64,000 nt of DNA, taken from the NCBI RefSeq assembly GCF_019175285.1, contig NC_056527.1:106058044-106122043 (forward strand), written 5' to 3'. Position numbers and translations under genes: made by a program. This DNA is from Sceloporus undulatus. Its lineage: Eukaryota > Chordata > Lepidosauria > Squamata > Phrynosomatidae. Shown here in pieces: positions 53,817 through 63,862 of the stretch. The notes beneath the pieces were generated by a model. It was not told the origin of the DNA, did no database searches, and worked only from the letters and a program-made list of their open reading frames with translations. Every line of letters starts with the position of its first letter. Positions within the stretch are counted from its first letter, which is position 1.

Positions 53817-54284
53817 TCTTTTCCCCCTCATTTGTTTTAATGACAGTGCATAATGCTTTTTGTGGGGAGTAACTAGGAATTACATAGGGAAGGGTGGGGT
53901 TTTTCTTCCTTTCTTCATTTTTTGTGGCAATGAGAGGATCAAACATATCTTAACTCAAAAACCATTGGAGAGAAGTGTTTGAAAATGCACAGCGAGAGAA
54001 AAGGTGGGAGAAAGCGTCAAATGGAAAAGCAACACCTATTCTGTTTTGTGTGTGTGTAAAGTTGGCTTCATATTTTTTAAAGAAGAGAATGAATTAAAAA
54101 TCTAAGAGGAACTATTGTTTTGGTAGAAATATCCAGTGATTGTGCTATTTACTGGTGAAAAGAAAGACAAACACATATGGGGAGGGGACCGTACAAACAA
54201 GCAAACAACAGCATTCTGTCTGTCTGTCATAATAGCAACAACACAGGAACAAATGCATGGATTTTTACTGGAATCTACCTTTCA

Positions 54285-54290
54285 AATAAA
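54285..54290 (+). promoter_or_regulatory. CACNG8: candidate CACNG8 polyadenylation signal (AATAAA)
   Basis: AATAAA lies in TTTCAAATAAAGTCC with candidate CA/AA cleavage positions 15-25 bases downstream and T-rich sequence after them. It sits at the end of about 450 bases of unique sequence and before the CR1 fragment. The hexamers at 50752-50757 and 51689-51694 are alternatives. Confidence 0.4.
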
Positions 54291-54547
54291 GTCCTATGAA
54301 AATATTTTCAAGGGAGATTGTTATTAAAGGGAAAGGGGAATATAGCCAATATTGTACATGCATCAGGACTCGCATTTATCAACTGAAAAAAACCAGCTCA
54401 GTTGTGTTGCTTGCTTGAGGAGACCACAGACTTACAATAAGGAGGATATCATGAAGGCATTCTCAACATTTTGGAAAAATGCTTCTCCAGGTTTATGCTT
54501 TGGGGAACATGAGTACCTAGATATACAGCCTTATTCAACATACCCTG

Positions 54548-54710
54548 CAACTGTCCCAATGTGCAGAAATCATCCTGATCAATCTTCTGTCACTTCATAT
54601 TTCAATGGCTTTCAAAATGTCCCAGTTTCTTTCTCCCACGTCCCCCCTTTATCTTCAGCTTACTTCCGTTGCTGCAAACTGAGTTCAAAGTGCAAAAGTA
54701 GTTTGCAATC
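54548..54710 (+). repeat. unclassified repeat X, copy 4 (5' half)
   Basis: AAAATGTCCCAGTTTCTTTC, GCTGCAAACTGAGTTCAAAG and GTGCAAAAGTAGTTTGCA are present. The 3' half is replaced by a CR1 fragment. Confidence 0.6.
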
Positions 54711-54712
54711 AA

Positions 54713-55055
54713 TTCTGACCTGGAATATTGTGTCCAGTTCTGGTCACCACAATTCAAGAAGGATGTTGACAAGGTGGCGCATGTCCAGAGGAGGGCACTC
54801 AAAATGGCGAGAGGTCTGGAAACCTCGCCCTGTGAGGAAAGGCTCGGGGAACTAGGTATGTTTAGCCTGGAGATGAGAATGTTGAGGGGTGACATGATAG
54901 GCATGTTTATATATCTGAAGGGATGTCATATTGAGGATGGAGCAAGCTTGTCTTCTGCAGCTCCAGAGAATAGTACATCATGGAGCAATAGATGCAAACT
55001 AAAGAAAAAGAGATTCCACCTCAACCCTTCTGACAGTAAGAGCTGTTAAATTCCT
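54713..55055 (+). repeat. CR1 LINE ORF2 C-terminal fragment
   Basis: The frame from 54774 gives VQRRALKMARGLE ... EERLGELGMFSLEMRMLRGD, the diagnostic CR1 reverse-transcriptase C-terminus. The frame is open for about 90 codons, but the element lacks its 5' part and its normal 3' end. It directly follows a copy of the unclassified repeat. Confidence 0.85.
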
Positions 55056-55365
55056 CCATCCCCACATGTCAAGAATCAGTAACCTATTTGTGCCCATTGT
55101 CTACAATTGTTTCTCTCTTTCTTGGGGGCTCTCCAAGGACTAGCAGCAAATGAGTCAGGGACCTCCATCAGTGTATGGACCATAATTTTCAGTAGCACTG
55201 CTGTATAGCATTGGGTGCTATCTCTTCTTTGTCTTTGGTAAGCTTACTGCTAGGATGTGCTTGGATCATTGGAGAAAATTTAAAAGAATTGAAGGGATGA
55301 GAGAGGGGACAAATTGATTTGGTTTGCATTTGAATTCAAATTTAGCCAATTTTATATTTTCACAT

Positions 55366-55592
55366 CTATTCTGTGCCTACAAGTTGTTTCCGACCTATGG
55401 CAACCCTAAACCAACCCTATCATTGGGTTTTCTTGACAAGGTTTATTCAGAGAGGAGTTTGCCTTTGCCTTCCTCTGAGGCTGAGAGAGTGTTACTTACA
55501 CAAAGTCACCCAGTGGGTTTCCATGACTGAGCATAATCTCCAGGTTCGTAGTCCATTATTCAAACCATTATGCCATGCTGGCTCTCATCTTC
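55366..55592 (-). repeat. tRNA-headed SINE with Bov-B-like tail, reverse
   Basis: Tail to head is readable (GTGCCTACAAGTTGTTTCC to ATTATGCCATGCTGGCTCT), with a short deletion near the B box. Confidence 0.85.
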
Positions 55593-55601
55593 TCTTTTTG
55601 C

Positions 55602-55721
55602 TGTTAACTGCCATCAAGTTGACTTTTGACTTATGTTGACTCCATGGGTGAAAGATCTCCATCATCAACATTCCTCAATGGCTTCCTTCATTGAGTCTCT
55701 CCATTCTAGAGTGCCCAAGAG
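55602..55721 (-). repeat. Bov-B/RTE LINE 3' tail, reverse
   Basis: GTTAACTGCCATCAAGTTGA and the following bases are the reversed end of a Bov-B element. It ends where the hAT-type element at 55722 begins. Confidence 0.6.
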
Positions 55722-55865
55722 CAGTGCTTCTCAAAACAGATGGGTCCCCAAACTATCATCTACCAGTCCCTGGAGTGTTTTCAGAAAAGAAAGGAACAAT
55801 TGTTGCCAGTGGCCAAAATTATGGTGTTGGCCCCTGGCACGCTAAGGAGAGTTAAAGGAAGAGGC

Positions 55866-55913
<48 letters not shown>

Positions 55914-55951
55914 GAGTTGGTCTCTCACATCAGACAGTTTAAGAAGCACTG
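55722..55951. repeat. non-autonomous hAT element with internal AAT expansion
   Basis: The ends are CAGTGCTTCTCAAA and TTTAAGAAGCACTG. Flanks CCCAAGAG and ACCTAGAG match at 6/8. A perfect TAA repeat of about 14 units (55869-55913) sits inside. A related, more eroded copy is at about 49040-49205. Confidence 0.75.
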
Positions 55952-55959
55952 ACCTAGAG

Positions 55960-57095
55960 GATTTGTTTAAAACGTAGAAAATCACTATAGAAATATCCTG
56001 ATTATTTCCCAAAATGTAAACTCCTTTGTTCTTAGATGGCATCAGCGACCACCAGTGGTTCTTCTGAGGCACAAAGATCTTATTAGCTAGGCTAGCTTGT
56101 TGCTAAGGCAACAAACGTGGATTTCATGTACACTGTACAACTTCCAAAAGCCCTGCAGCAAAAAAACCTATTTAGGGTGTAAATAAAGCAACAGACATAC
56201 AGAAAAAGAACTCTTTGATTCATCCTTCTTCCTGGCAGCCCTGCCCATGGGATCCTCCTGCATTTTGCCTCCTGGTGTGCAGCATTCCCTCCACCAACAT
56301 GTCTCCCCCACCTTTGCAACAGCTGTCCTTTCATGCAAACTCAGTACTTTTTGCTTGATCAGATTGGGCTGAGCATTCAGGTCCTCCCCACCACCTTGAA
56401 TGGATGCGGGGGAAGGATAGTGACACCAGATGTTTCAGCCTGCTTGCCATTGCATGGATGAACATCCTAAATTCTCCACTCCATCTTCTGTGGATTTTAT
56501 TTAACTCAGCCCTGAAGCCTGAGTCCTTATGTCCCAGGTTCTGGTCCAATATGCAGCTTCCCGACAACATTTACATAAATCTGAATTGTCAACAACTGGA
56601 GTTTGGGCAATGGGAGAGAGACGAGCGCCTTCTTGTCACCACTGTTGTTAAGCAACCATGAGGAAAACAGGAAGAATGCCACCATTCCTTTCAATGCTGA
56701 ATTTGTGCAGCCCAAGCCAATCAGTCTGTAGGCAAAATGGGACACCTCACTGTGTTGTGTGATCCCTTTTTAAGAGGCAAGCCCCCAAACGTCCCAGCAC
56801 TGCCAGTGTTTGAAAGGAGCTTGTTGGGTTTGGAGCAGACCTTAACAGGAGCATTTGACACCTCCAGCACCTCCTCAGAGGACAAATAAACCTTGGGTAA
56901 GTCTATGCTTGCTCCCAGTGAAGGAAAACTTGTTCAGGGAAGTTGGTCTGTTTCTTAAGCATTGGGCATTGCCATGGGCTCCAGGAGATTTTAATAAATA
57001 ATGGTTAGTTGAAGATGTCTGTGTAGTGTTAGTTGTCCCTCTTCCTCTCCCCCCCCCCCCAAATAATTAAACAAAGGGAGATATTTGGGCATAAC
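55960..57095. other. intergenic, no gene recognised
   Basis: No known repeat or coding exon is visible. An AATAAA near 56885 has no gene attached. Confidence 0.5.
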
Positions 57096-57099
57096 AAGA

Positions 57100-57185
57100 G
57101 CATCACTAAGGGGATGTGGGGAGTGTGGACTGCACTGGGTGACACCTGAGTGTGGAGTGAATGCCCAGTGGGGTCGCTCACCATC
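57100..57185. repeat. fragment of the GTGACACC-type repeat
   Basis: GAGCATCACTAAGGGGATGT ... GCACTGGGTGACACC matches the same terminus. Confidence 0.5.
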
Positions 57186-57189
57186 CATC

Positions 57190-58180
57190 TCCCTGTCCTC
57201 CCTGGCTACCCCTCCCCACCAGCCAGGGTCCCTCTGCCCACTGTAACATGGTGGAGGTTGATGCTGCTGCCACCTAGCAGCCTCTTCCAAGTCGTCCAGG
57301 CTGTTGCCTGGGAGAGAAAAGGGAAGTGATGGCAGCAGCCGCAGTAGGGTGGCCACTTTCTCACTTGGCCAGCAGTCCTGACAGACCAAGAATGGGCTGC
57401 TGGGTGGCAACAGCACCCCATACCCAACAGCAACTACAGCAACCAGACAGTAGAGGCACTCTGCCTAGCAGTCAAGGCAGCTGCCTGGGGGGTTCATCAA
57501 GCAGCTAGGCCAGGACTGGGAGGGTGGTGATGCAGGCAGAAGGAGGAGTGTGGATGGTGAACACCCGCCCCTCTCTGTCTGCTGCCACTTCTCCTTCTGC
57601 CACCCCACCCCACCTCACCCTTCCCCTTCCACTCTCTCCCCATGTTGTCTCCCCTGGAATGACTGCCTGTCTGGGGGTTGACAACATGAGATACAACTCT
57701 GGGGTGAGATCAAATCTAGTAATGCCACTGAGCACACCTGTGGAAAACACTGATCTATGCCAAGATGAAAACTGGAGAGGGCTCATCATGACTGTGTAGA
57801 AGAGGTGTTGCCTGCTGAAATTCCCTCTTCTACACAACCATTAAAGGGAGAGGAACCCTCCCCAGTTTTCATTCTGGCAAGCCTATATGAAGAGGCTAAA
57901 AAATTTAAAATAAATGCAAGCTCTCCAGAATGGCCAGATTATATTAAGAGGGCATACATTCTGTATATAGATGATGGAAATTCTTTTCAAAAACACCTGG
58001 AGAGCACTAGATCAAGGAAGGGTGATATATAGGACTTAAAGTCTCCTGTACATGGTTGTTGTTGTGAATGTATGACTTGGCATGCCATTGTTGATCTCTC
58101 CCATTCAGGGTTACCCCAAGATATTTCACTGCTTTAAGCAAAGGACAAGATGGCACACCATGCATTCCATGTATGGAAAT
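57190..58180. other. intergenic; weak repeat similarity
   Basis: 57790-57890 shares TGCTGAAATTC, ACCATTAAAG and CCAGTTTTCA-type words with 27080-27210, pointing to an old shared element. The rest shows nothing that I can name. Confidence 0.4.
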
Positions 58181-58185
58181 GAACT

Positions 58186-58445
58186 GGGCTGACAACTGGA
58201 CTTATCTGAACAGAGGCAATGGCCTCAGGCCCTCTGCCACACTCAATGGGGACAGTTTGGTAGTTAAGCCCAGTGGGGTAGTAAATCCATTCCAGATTTT
58301 GGTCTAAACTAAAGGAGCTAGTCAAGATGTTGGTCCTATTTTCAGGATAGGGTTCAGCATTCTGAATAACCCTTTTAAAGTTCTGGTTAAAATCCAGAAT
58401 GGATTCACCATCCTACTGACATGGAAGCCACCAGCCATTGTGGGT
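58186..58445. repeat. interspersed repeat pair, copy 2 (unclassified)
   Basis: It is collinear with 16935-17165 (TTTTCAGGATAGGGTTCAGC, CTACTGACATGGAAGCC). The family is unknown to me. A fragment with CACTGACATGGGCACC recurs near 58712. Confidence 0.5.
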
Positions 58446-58449
58446 TTAA

Positions 58450-59334
58450 GGAAAACTGAATAGGCTGTGTAACACACACAGCTCTGTCCTCTAAGAGAAG
58501 TGGATGAACAGAAGTTTCAAAGGGAACAGTGACCACATGTCACCTCAGGCAGTTTTGCCTTGCTGTCTGATCAGGCTTATGCAACAGGCTTTCAACGCCC
58601 ATGTTTGCAGTGAGGAAGAAAAACAGCAGAAATTGTTAGAGGTGGGAAGGTGAGCAAAAGAATGGAAAGGGAAAGCAGAGAGAGACTAGAGATCAGCAGT
58701 GGTTTCACCTCCACTGACATGGGCACCACCAGCATCCACTGGTGTTTTGTCATGCAGCCTTCTCCCCAGCATGGTCATTCCATGTTGCCAGAGAGCAAGG
58801 AGATAAGCAGACACACATCCAGTTCTCTTCCTGTAGCTGGATATGCTGCATCAGGCATTTGCAAGGACCTTAACAAGGTAGATTTATCCATAGCTGTGCC
58901 TCCCAATGCAGGATCGCAGCCATTGTTCCTACTTAAAGCCCATATTGCCAACTGCACAAAATCCTGTTTCCTACTGCACATTTTATTATCCTGCTGCACC
59001 CAATGTATCCAGCTGAACATTAGAATAATGCATGTTCCATTTATTCAATGGATCTACTTTTGTTCTGATTAGCCGTTCAAGCCACTATCTACTACTTATA
59101 TGATCTTCTCAAAAGAACGTTTGAAGCCCTTAACATGCACTGCCTTGACAATCGGTACAACAGCCCCCACAGTCAGACAATGTTATTATTTCCCCATATG
59201 GCTGAGGACAAGGAACTGAGGATTAATGGCTTATCTAAGCCTAAACAGCAATAACATAAATTTATGACACATGTGATATTAATAGCTGTGATTACAGATA
59301 CTGTTACTCAGCCTAAATAGCAATAGCAAGTACA
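58450..59334. other. intergenic, no gene recognised
   Basis: A 140-codon frame at 58650-59072 shows no family match and overlaps a small repeat fragment near 58712. Confidence 0.5.
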
Positions 59335-59400
59335 TTCCTATACCGCTTACTGATGTACTAAGTGGTTTACAAAGTGTAAACTAATTGCCCCCAACAAGCT
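59335..59400 (-). repeat. L2-like LINE 3' tail fragment, reverse
   Basis: CCTATACCGCTTACTGATGT ... AAGTGGTTTACAAAGTGTA resembles the reversed 3' end of reptilian L2-type elements. It directly precedes the 5S SINE. Confidence 0.45.
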
Positions 59401-59417
59401 GGGTATCAGTACACTAA

Positions 59418-59822
59418 AGGCTCCAGATCCCATCTGATCTTGGAAGCTAAACAGGGTCATCCCTGGTTACTACTTGGAGGGGAGACTGCCAACAAATACC
59501 AGATGCTGGAGGCTATATTTCAGAGGAAGGAACTAGCAAAACCACCTCTGAGTATTCCTTACCTAAGAAAATCCTGTGAAATTAATGGGGACGCCATAGG
59601 TCAGCACAACTATCTAGCACAATCCATTTGAAAGTTATGGTTTCCACAGCTCATTGAACCCTAATTTCATGTAACAAATGTATATAACTTTCAAATAACA
59701 AATGTATATAATAAGCGCATGGCACGAAGTTGGACTGGATGGCCCTTGTGCTATCTTCCAACTCTAGGATTCTATGATTCTAAGTCAACAGGTGACTTGA
59801 AGGCACATGCACACACACATAA
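59418..59822 (+). repeat. 5S-rRNA-headed SINE split by a CR1 end
   Basis: The head GATCTTGGAAGCTAAACAGG ... TACTTGGAGGGGAGACTGCC is a diverged 3' half of 5S rRNA, followed by a SINE body (CAGAGGAAGGAACT). The expected tail GTGACTTGAAGGCACA appears only at about 59788, after foreign sequence that ends in a CR1-type 3' end. This makes it a SINE with an insertion, not a 5S rRNA gene. Confidence 0.8.
59725..59777 (+). repeat. CR1 LINE 3' end
   Basis: TTGGACTGGATGGCCCTTGT is followed by TCCAACTCTAGG and the octamer-like tail ATTCTATGATTCT. These are hallmarks of CR1 3' ends. Confidence 0.8.
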
Positions 59823-60267
59823 ATAACGTTCATTGTGGTTTGGTTTTGTTACTGTATTTGTTTTGTTTTTGCTCTCTGCACATTTCCCCAAGAGACTGAT
59901 TTTTGAGAGTCTTGAGACAGGCTCATTTTTGAATAGGAGGAGGAAAAATGATTATTAACTGGGTGACAAATACATACCAGATTTTTATGTTTACATCAGA
60001 AACCCAAAAGATTATCTATACGTTTATTATATGAAAATGGGACTCAATGAGGTGTGGAAAACATAGCTTTCAAATACACAGATTGTGCTAGATGGTTGTG
60101 TTGAGTAATATTCCTTAGCAAGTTCATCAGGCTTATTTTGAGCACAGAATAGTGTATTACCATGCTTACATGGAAATAAGATACATCAATGTTTCTAAAT
60201 ACGTGTGCTCAGTGGCATTGTCTTCAGAGCATTCCTGAATTATGCCCGATGGGGAGAAGGAAACGTT

Positions 60268-60442
60268 TCCATGGATTTTGGTTTTCTTGGCAAGATTTAT
60301 TTAGAGCAGGTTTTCCCTGAGGCTGTGAGCATGTGACTTGCCCAAGGTCACCCAATGGGCTTCATGGCTGAGCTGTGAATTAAACCCTGGTTTCCAGAGT
60401 TGTAGCCCGACACTCAAACCACTATGCCATGCTGGCTCTCAG
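60268..60442 (-). repeat. tRNA-headed SINE, reverse, tail missing
   Basis: Body and head are well kept (GGTTTTCTTGGCAAGATTTA to CCACTATGCCATGCTGGC). The Bov-B-like tail is absent. Confidence 0.8.
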
Positions 60443-60789
60443 GAGTATCTGTACCATGTCTGTAATTCCTCACCCATCCCATGAAAGACAAAATAATAGA
60501 GTCGTAATTCAGATGAGGAAAGTGAAATGGAAGAGTTCAGTGCCCACGCCATACCTTATCACTGCTAAGCAATCCTTTCTGATGGATGAATTTCTTTGAG
60601 GAAGAAAAAAAATGGGGAAACCATTCATGGATGATCCAGAAGTGGTGTCTCATCCGGCACTTTGCAACTTGCATCAGTGCTACAGGAAACAGAAAATTAA
60701 AAATGGTTAGGGTTATGCCACATGCATCAGGGGGTGCTGTGGGTAGCCAGGGCAAGAGAGCACCTTGTTGTCCAGATGGTCCGTAGTTT

Positions 60790-61237
60790 TGACCTCTGCA
60801 TCATTAAAACTCTGACGCGCGCACATGCTCCCCCTTCCCACACCAGACGGTCTGTGCACCCTGGAGCCTTAAAATAACCCTCATTGCCTGGGCAGTAGAT
60901 GAAGGATGGTAACAGGTGCTCCACACATTTGCCAAGGCCGTTCGGGGGGAGGCAGAGGTGGGTGGTGTGAGGTAGCTGCTGTTCCAGCCCTGGCCTCACC
61001 CTGTCAAGCTGGGGCATTGGGTGGAGAAAGCAAGGGCTGGGGTGGGAGAAGACGGTGACAGTGGTCGAGCAACTCCTCAACGCCGCTTGCAGTGTGTTGA
61101 CCTAGTTAAGACCACGAAGAAGCTGTGAGGAGCCCGGGAAGAAACTCAGGCATCAAGCTGGCAGGGGGTTAAAAGAAACCAGGGACCAGGCTGGTCATTT
61201 CACAGGCAAAACAGCAGAAGAAGCAAGGGAAGGGACT
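60790..61237 (+). promoter_or_regulatory. CACNG6: probable CACNG6 promoter / 5' UTR
   Basis: This stretch is richer in GC and CpG than its surroundings (for example GACGCGCGC near 60814 and CTCAACGCCGC near 61076) and has no recognised repeat. It leads straight into the CACNG6 start. I see no TATA box. Open frames on the other strand here match nothing that I recognise and are explained by base composition. Confidence 0.45.
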
Positions 61238-61565
61238 ATGAATATGTGGCCCAATTTCTTCCTTCAGGACGAGGAGCAGCGCATGGGCATGCGCGGGCGG
61301 GTGGTGGGCAAACGACGCAAGCCCCTGACGGATGAGCAAGAGGGCAAGATCAAGCTGGCCTTCTTCGTGGCCATTGTGGGGATGACCCTGACGGTTCTGG
61401 CTGTGGGCACCGAGTTCTGGGTGGAGCTCAACACCTACAAGCAGAACCACTCAGCCATCTGCGAAGCGGCCCACTATGGTTTGTGGAAGTTTTGCTACAA
61501 GAAACTCTGGATGAATGATGTCGAGGAGGAGAGGGCCACCTGCGGACCTGCAGAACTACCTGGAG
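61238..61565 (+). CDS. CACNG6: CACNG6 coding exon 1 (gene continues past the window)
   Basis: This is the first coding exon of the calcium-channel gamma-6 subunit. In mammals gamma-6 pairs with gamma-1 as a regulator of voltage-gated calcium channels and is not an AMPA-receptor TARP. The exon encodes 109 residues plus one base: MNMWPNFFLQDEE, a basic stretch around residues 19-28, TM1 at about 36-58, and the first part of the extracellular loop with an NHS glycosylation site (N70), the claudin-type GLWKFC motif (81-86) and TCGPAELPG at the end. The TM1-to-loop block GTEFWVELNTYK is the clearest match to mammalian gamma-6. The donor is G|GTAATC. Two in-frame ATGs (61238 and 61244) both have A at -3; the second gives MWPNFF, closer to the mammalian form. 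No later exon was found before position 64000. Confidence 0.93.
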
Positions 61566-61643
61566 GTAATCATTCCTATGACCATCTCCCTGTTTTCCAT
61601 TCGCCCTCTCCCTTTTGCTCTCTGAAATCCACGTGCTCTAAAG

Positions 61644-61780
61644 CAGTGGTTCCCAAACTTTGGTTCTCCAGGTAATTTCGGGTTTCAGTTCCCAAATGCC
61701 CCAGCCAACTTATCCAATAGTCAGGGATTCTGGAAGCTGAAGTCCAAAACACCTGGAAAACAAAAGTTTGGGAACCACTG
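61644..61780. repeat. non-autonomous hAT element, 137 bp
   Basis: Ends CAGTGGTTCCCAAACTTTGG and AAAGTTTGGGAACCACTG are flanked by CTCTAAAG (61636-61643) and CTCTAAAT (61781-61788). It lies about 80 bases into CACNG6 intron 1. Confidence 0.85.
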
Positions 61781-62194
61781 CTCTAAATACTCTTCACCCA
61801 GTTTTTCTGTGAGTGACTCCCATGGTTTATATTTGGCCTGCTAGGTTTCGTTCTTTGCCCTCCTTTTCCTGCACTTAATGTTGGCAGGACGTAGTCCCTA
61901 CATGTGGTGCCACTGTACATCCAACAGAGGTGGGGAACATTTTTTTCCCTTTGTAAGCCCTGTGCAGCAGGGAATGATGTTCCAGGGGCCAAATTTCTGT
62001 GGGTGTCTCATTTTTCGGCAAGACCTAATGTGGTGGTGGTTACAACCTGGGCCTTTTATTCCATCAGCCTCCCCATATAAGAACACAACCACTCAGCAGT
62101 CTCCTCAGTCACACATACAAACTTTCATTCTCACACAGTCACACACCCAGCCTGCTTCCCCCTGCTTTCATACAAATACTCTCCGACTTTCCTG

Positions 62195-62545
62195 AGTTGG
62201 CTGGGACAGTCCCAATTAATCCTCTGCCATCCCACTTCTTCAGCTTCTTTTAAAAATGTCCCAGTTTTTCTCTCTTCCTCCTTTCCTCCTTGGTCTCCGG
62301 TTTGGTTCGGTTGTAACAAACTGAGTTGAAAGTGCAAAAGTAGTTTCCACTCAACTCAGCTAAGGGAAAGGAGACGAGAGGGTGGAATGTGGCCCTGTCC
62401 AGTTGGCTCAGGTGAAAGCAAACTGCTGCAGCCTCACCTAGCTTGTGTGTTCTTCCTCATGACCTCTGCCATCATGACCACACTTTTATGTTGCTTGGCC
62501 ACACGTGTCCTGGTCCTTCTCTGTGAAATGTTGGTGGATATACAT
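62195..62545 (+). repeat. unclassified repeat X, copy 5 (best copy)
   Basis: About 350 bases run from GAGTTGGCTGGGACAGTCCC to CTCTGTGAAATGTTGG. No terminal repeats, poly(A) or coding frame that I recognise. Confidence 0.65.
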
Positions 62546-63209
62546 ACATTTACTCTGACTCCAACTGTCTGTCCCAGCACATAACACAAACACATATTCT
62601 TGGGAAGAATGGTGAACAGGTTGTGGATGATTAATGCTTTCCAGTTACCAAATAGCTGTTGCAGGGAGCACAATATTCATGGGGAAATGATGTGGGGAGG
62701 ATTATCTCAAAATATCCTCCTTCTCATTAATATCATAGTTTGGTGGACTATGGAGAACACAGGATTATCTCACTGCCTTTCCTCCCAGCTTCAGCGTGGG
62801 ATGAAACCTTTCAAAACTTTTTTTTAAACCAGGGGTTATTGAACACCTCAGTGCCCAGTCTGGAGGCATACTGTACTGATCTTGGCATCCCGTACTCAAT
62901 CCGTACTTCTCCAGCACTTCATACCTCTAAACTAGGCACAGAGATATGTGATAACACTCATTTTTTAAAAGTTTTTGAAAGTTTCAGCCCACACCAAGGC
63001 TGGGAGGAAAGCAGTGCAATAAGCTCCTTGGTCACAGAAAGAGTTGGCAATGGCCAGCGGGGAGAGGATTTCAGCAGAAGGTCAAGCACCCATGCAAGAG
63101 TTTGCATGCCTGTGCTGCACTAAAGGCTTCTATAGGATGTAGGCCATAGGTGGGAAATGCATGCAGTCGCCTCTGATGAACAGATCTTGGCTAACATGGT
63201 TCCATATTC

Positions 63210-63515
63210 TCCATATTTGACAGGGACAATCTTTATTTATCCTCTGTCATCCCATTTTATCAGCTGTTTTTAAAATGTTCTAGTTTTAATTTTCTTCTCC
63301 CACTTCTCCTTTTCTCACGCTAACTCAGAAGAGGAAATAAGAGAGGAGTGGGTGAAATCTTGCCTTTTCCACTGTTCCCAGTAGACTCAAGCAAAAGCAA
63401 ATTGCTCCAGCCTTTCCTAGCTTATCTATTTTTACTCATTAGGGATTTTGCCATTTTGACTACTTCTGATGTTGCTTAGCCACATGCATCCTAGTTTTCA
63501 TCTGTGAAGTGTTCA
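63210..63515 (+). repeat. unclassified repeat X, copy 6
   Basis: GACAGGGACAATCTTTATTT, CTCAAGCAAAAGCAAATTGC, GATGTTGCTTAGCCACATG and CATCTGTGAAGTGTTC follow the family order. Confidence 0.65.
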
Positions 63516-63759
63516 CAGCTATGTGGTTCCGTGCAGCATCATAATGAACAGCATGCACAGAGTGACAAGGAAAGCAATGGCCAGGCCTGGAATGCCAGCA
63601 GCTGCTGGCAAGTATGGGACCTTTGTTCTGCAATTTTATGGAGTAATAATGCTTTCTTAAATCTTTTTGAGAACTACACATTAATGCTTATCTGCACGCA
63701 TGCACACACACACACATCAACATACCTACCCCTACTCTAATTAACAAATAATGATTTTT

Positions 63760-63862
63760 TAAAAATCTGAGGAAGTAGACTGAAGCCTACGAAAGCTCGT
63801 GCTGCCAACTTCTTTCTTTCAGTTAGTCTCAGAGGTGCTACAAGTTCTCTTTACATACCAAA
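63760..63862 (+). repeat. half of the GTGCTACAAGATC repeat
   Basis: It contains TCTGAGGAAGTAGACTGAAG, then CGAAAGCTCGTGCTGCCAAC and GTCTCAGAGGTGCTACAAG. Confidence 0.7.

Larger units (their letters stand above)
50416..54305 (+). other. CACNG8: probable CACNG8 3' UTR (about 3.9 kb)
   Basis: The sequence after the stop is mostly unique, with pyrimidine tracts, a G run of about 20 bases (50728-50748), a second G run (about 51225-51238) and a T run (about 51457-51476). It is interrupted by a CA microsatellite (52250-52277), a copy of the unclassified repeat (52560-52872) and a palindromic element (53512-53816). Early AATAAA hexamers at 50752 and 51689 could give shorter forms. The best terminal signal is at 54285. 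The extent is an inference; mammalian CACNG8 is known for a long 3' UTR. Confidence 0.45.

Noticed and set aside
54352-54855. 167-codon open frame
   Set aside because: It crosses unique sequence, the unclassified repeat and the start of a CR1 fragment in the wrong frame.
54774-55049. CR1-derived frame as a possible domesticated protein
   Set aside because: Only the last part of ORF2 is present, with no sign of a host promoter or conserved start.
59418-59500. 5S rRNA-like sequence
   Set aside because: Only the 3' half of 5S is present and it continues into a SINE body, so it is not an rRNA gene.
60727-61080. 117-codon minus-strand frame upstream of CACNG6
   Set aside because: It lies in the GC-rich promoter/5' UTR, has no domain and is explained by base composition.
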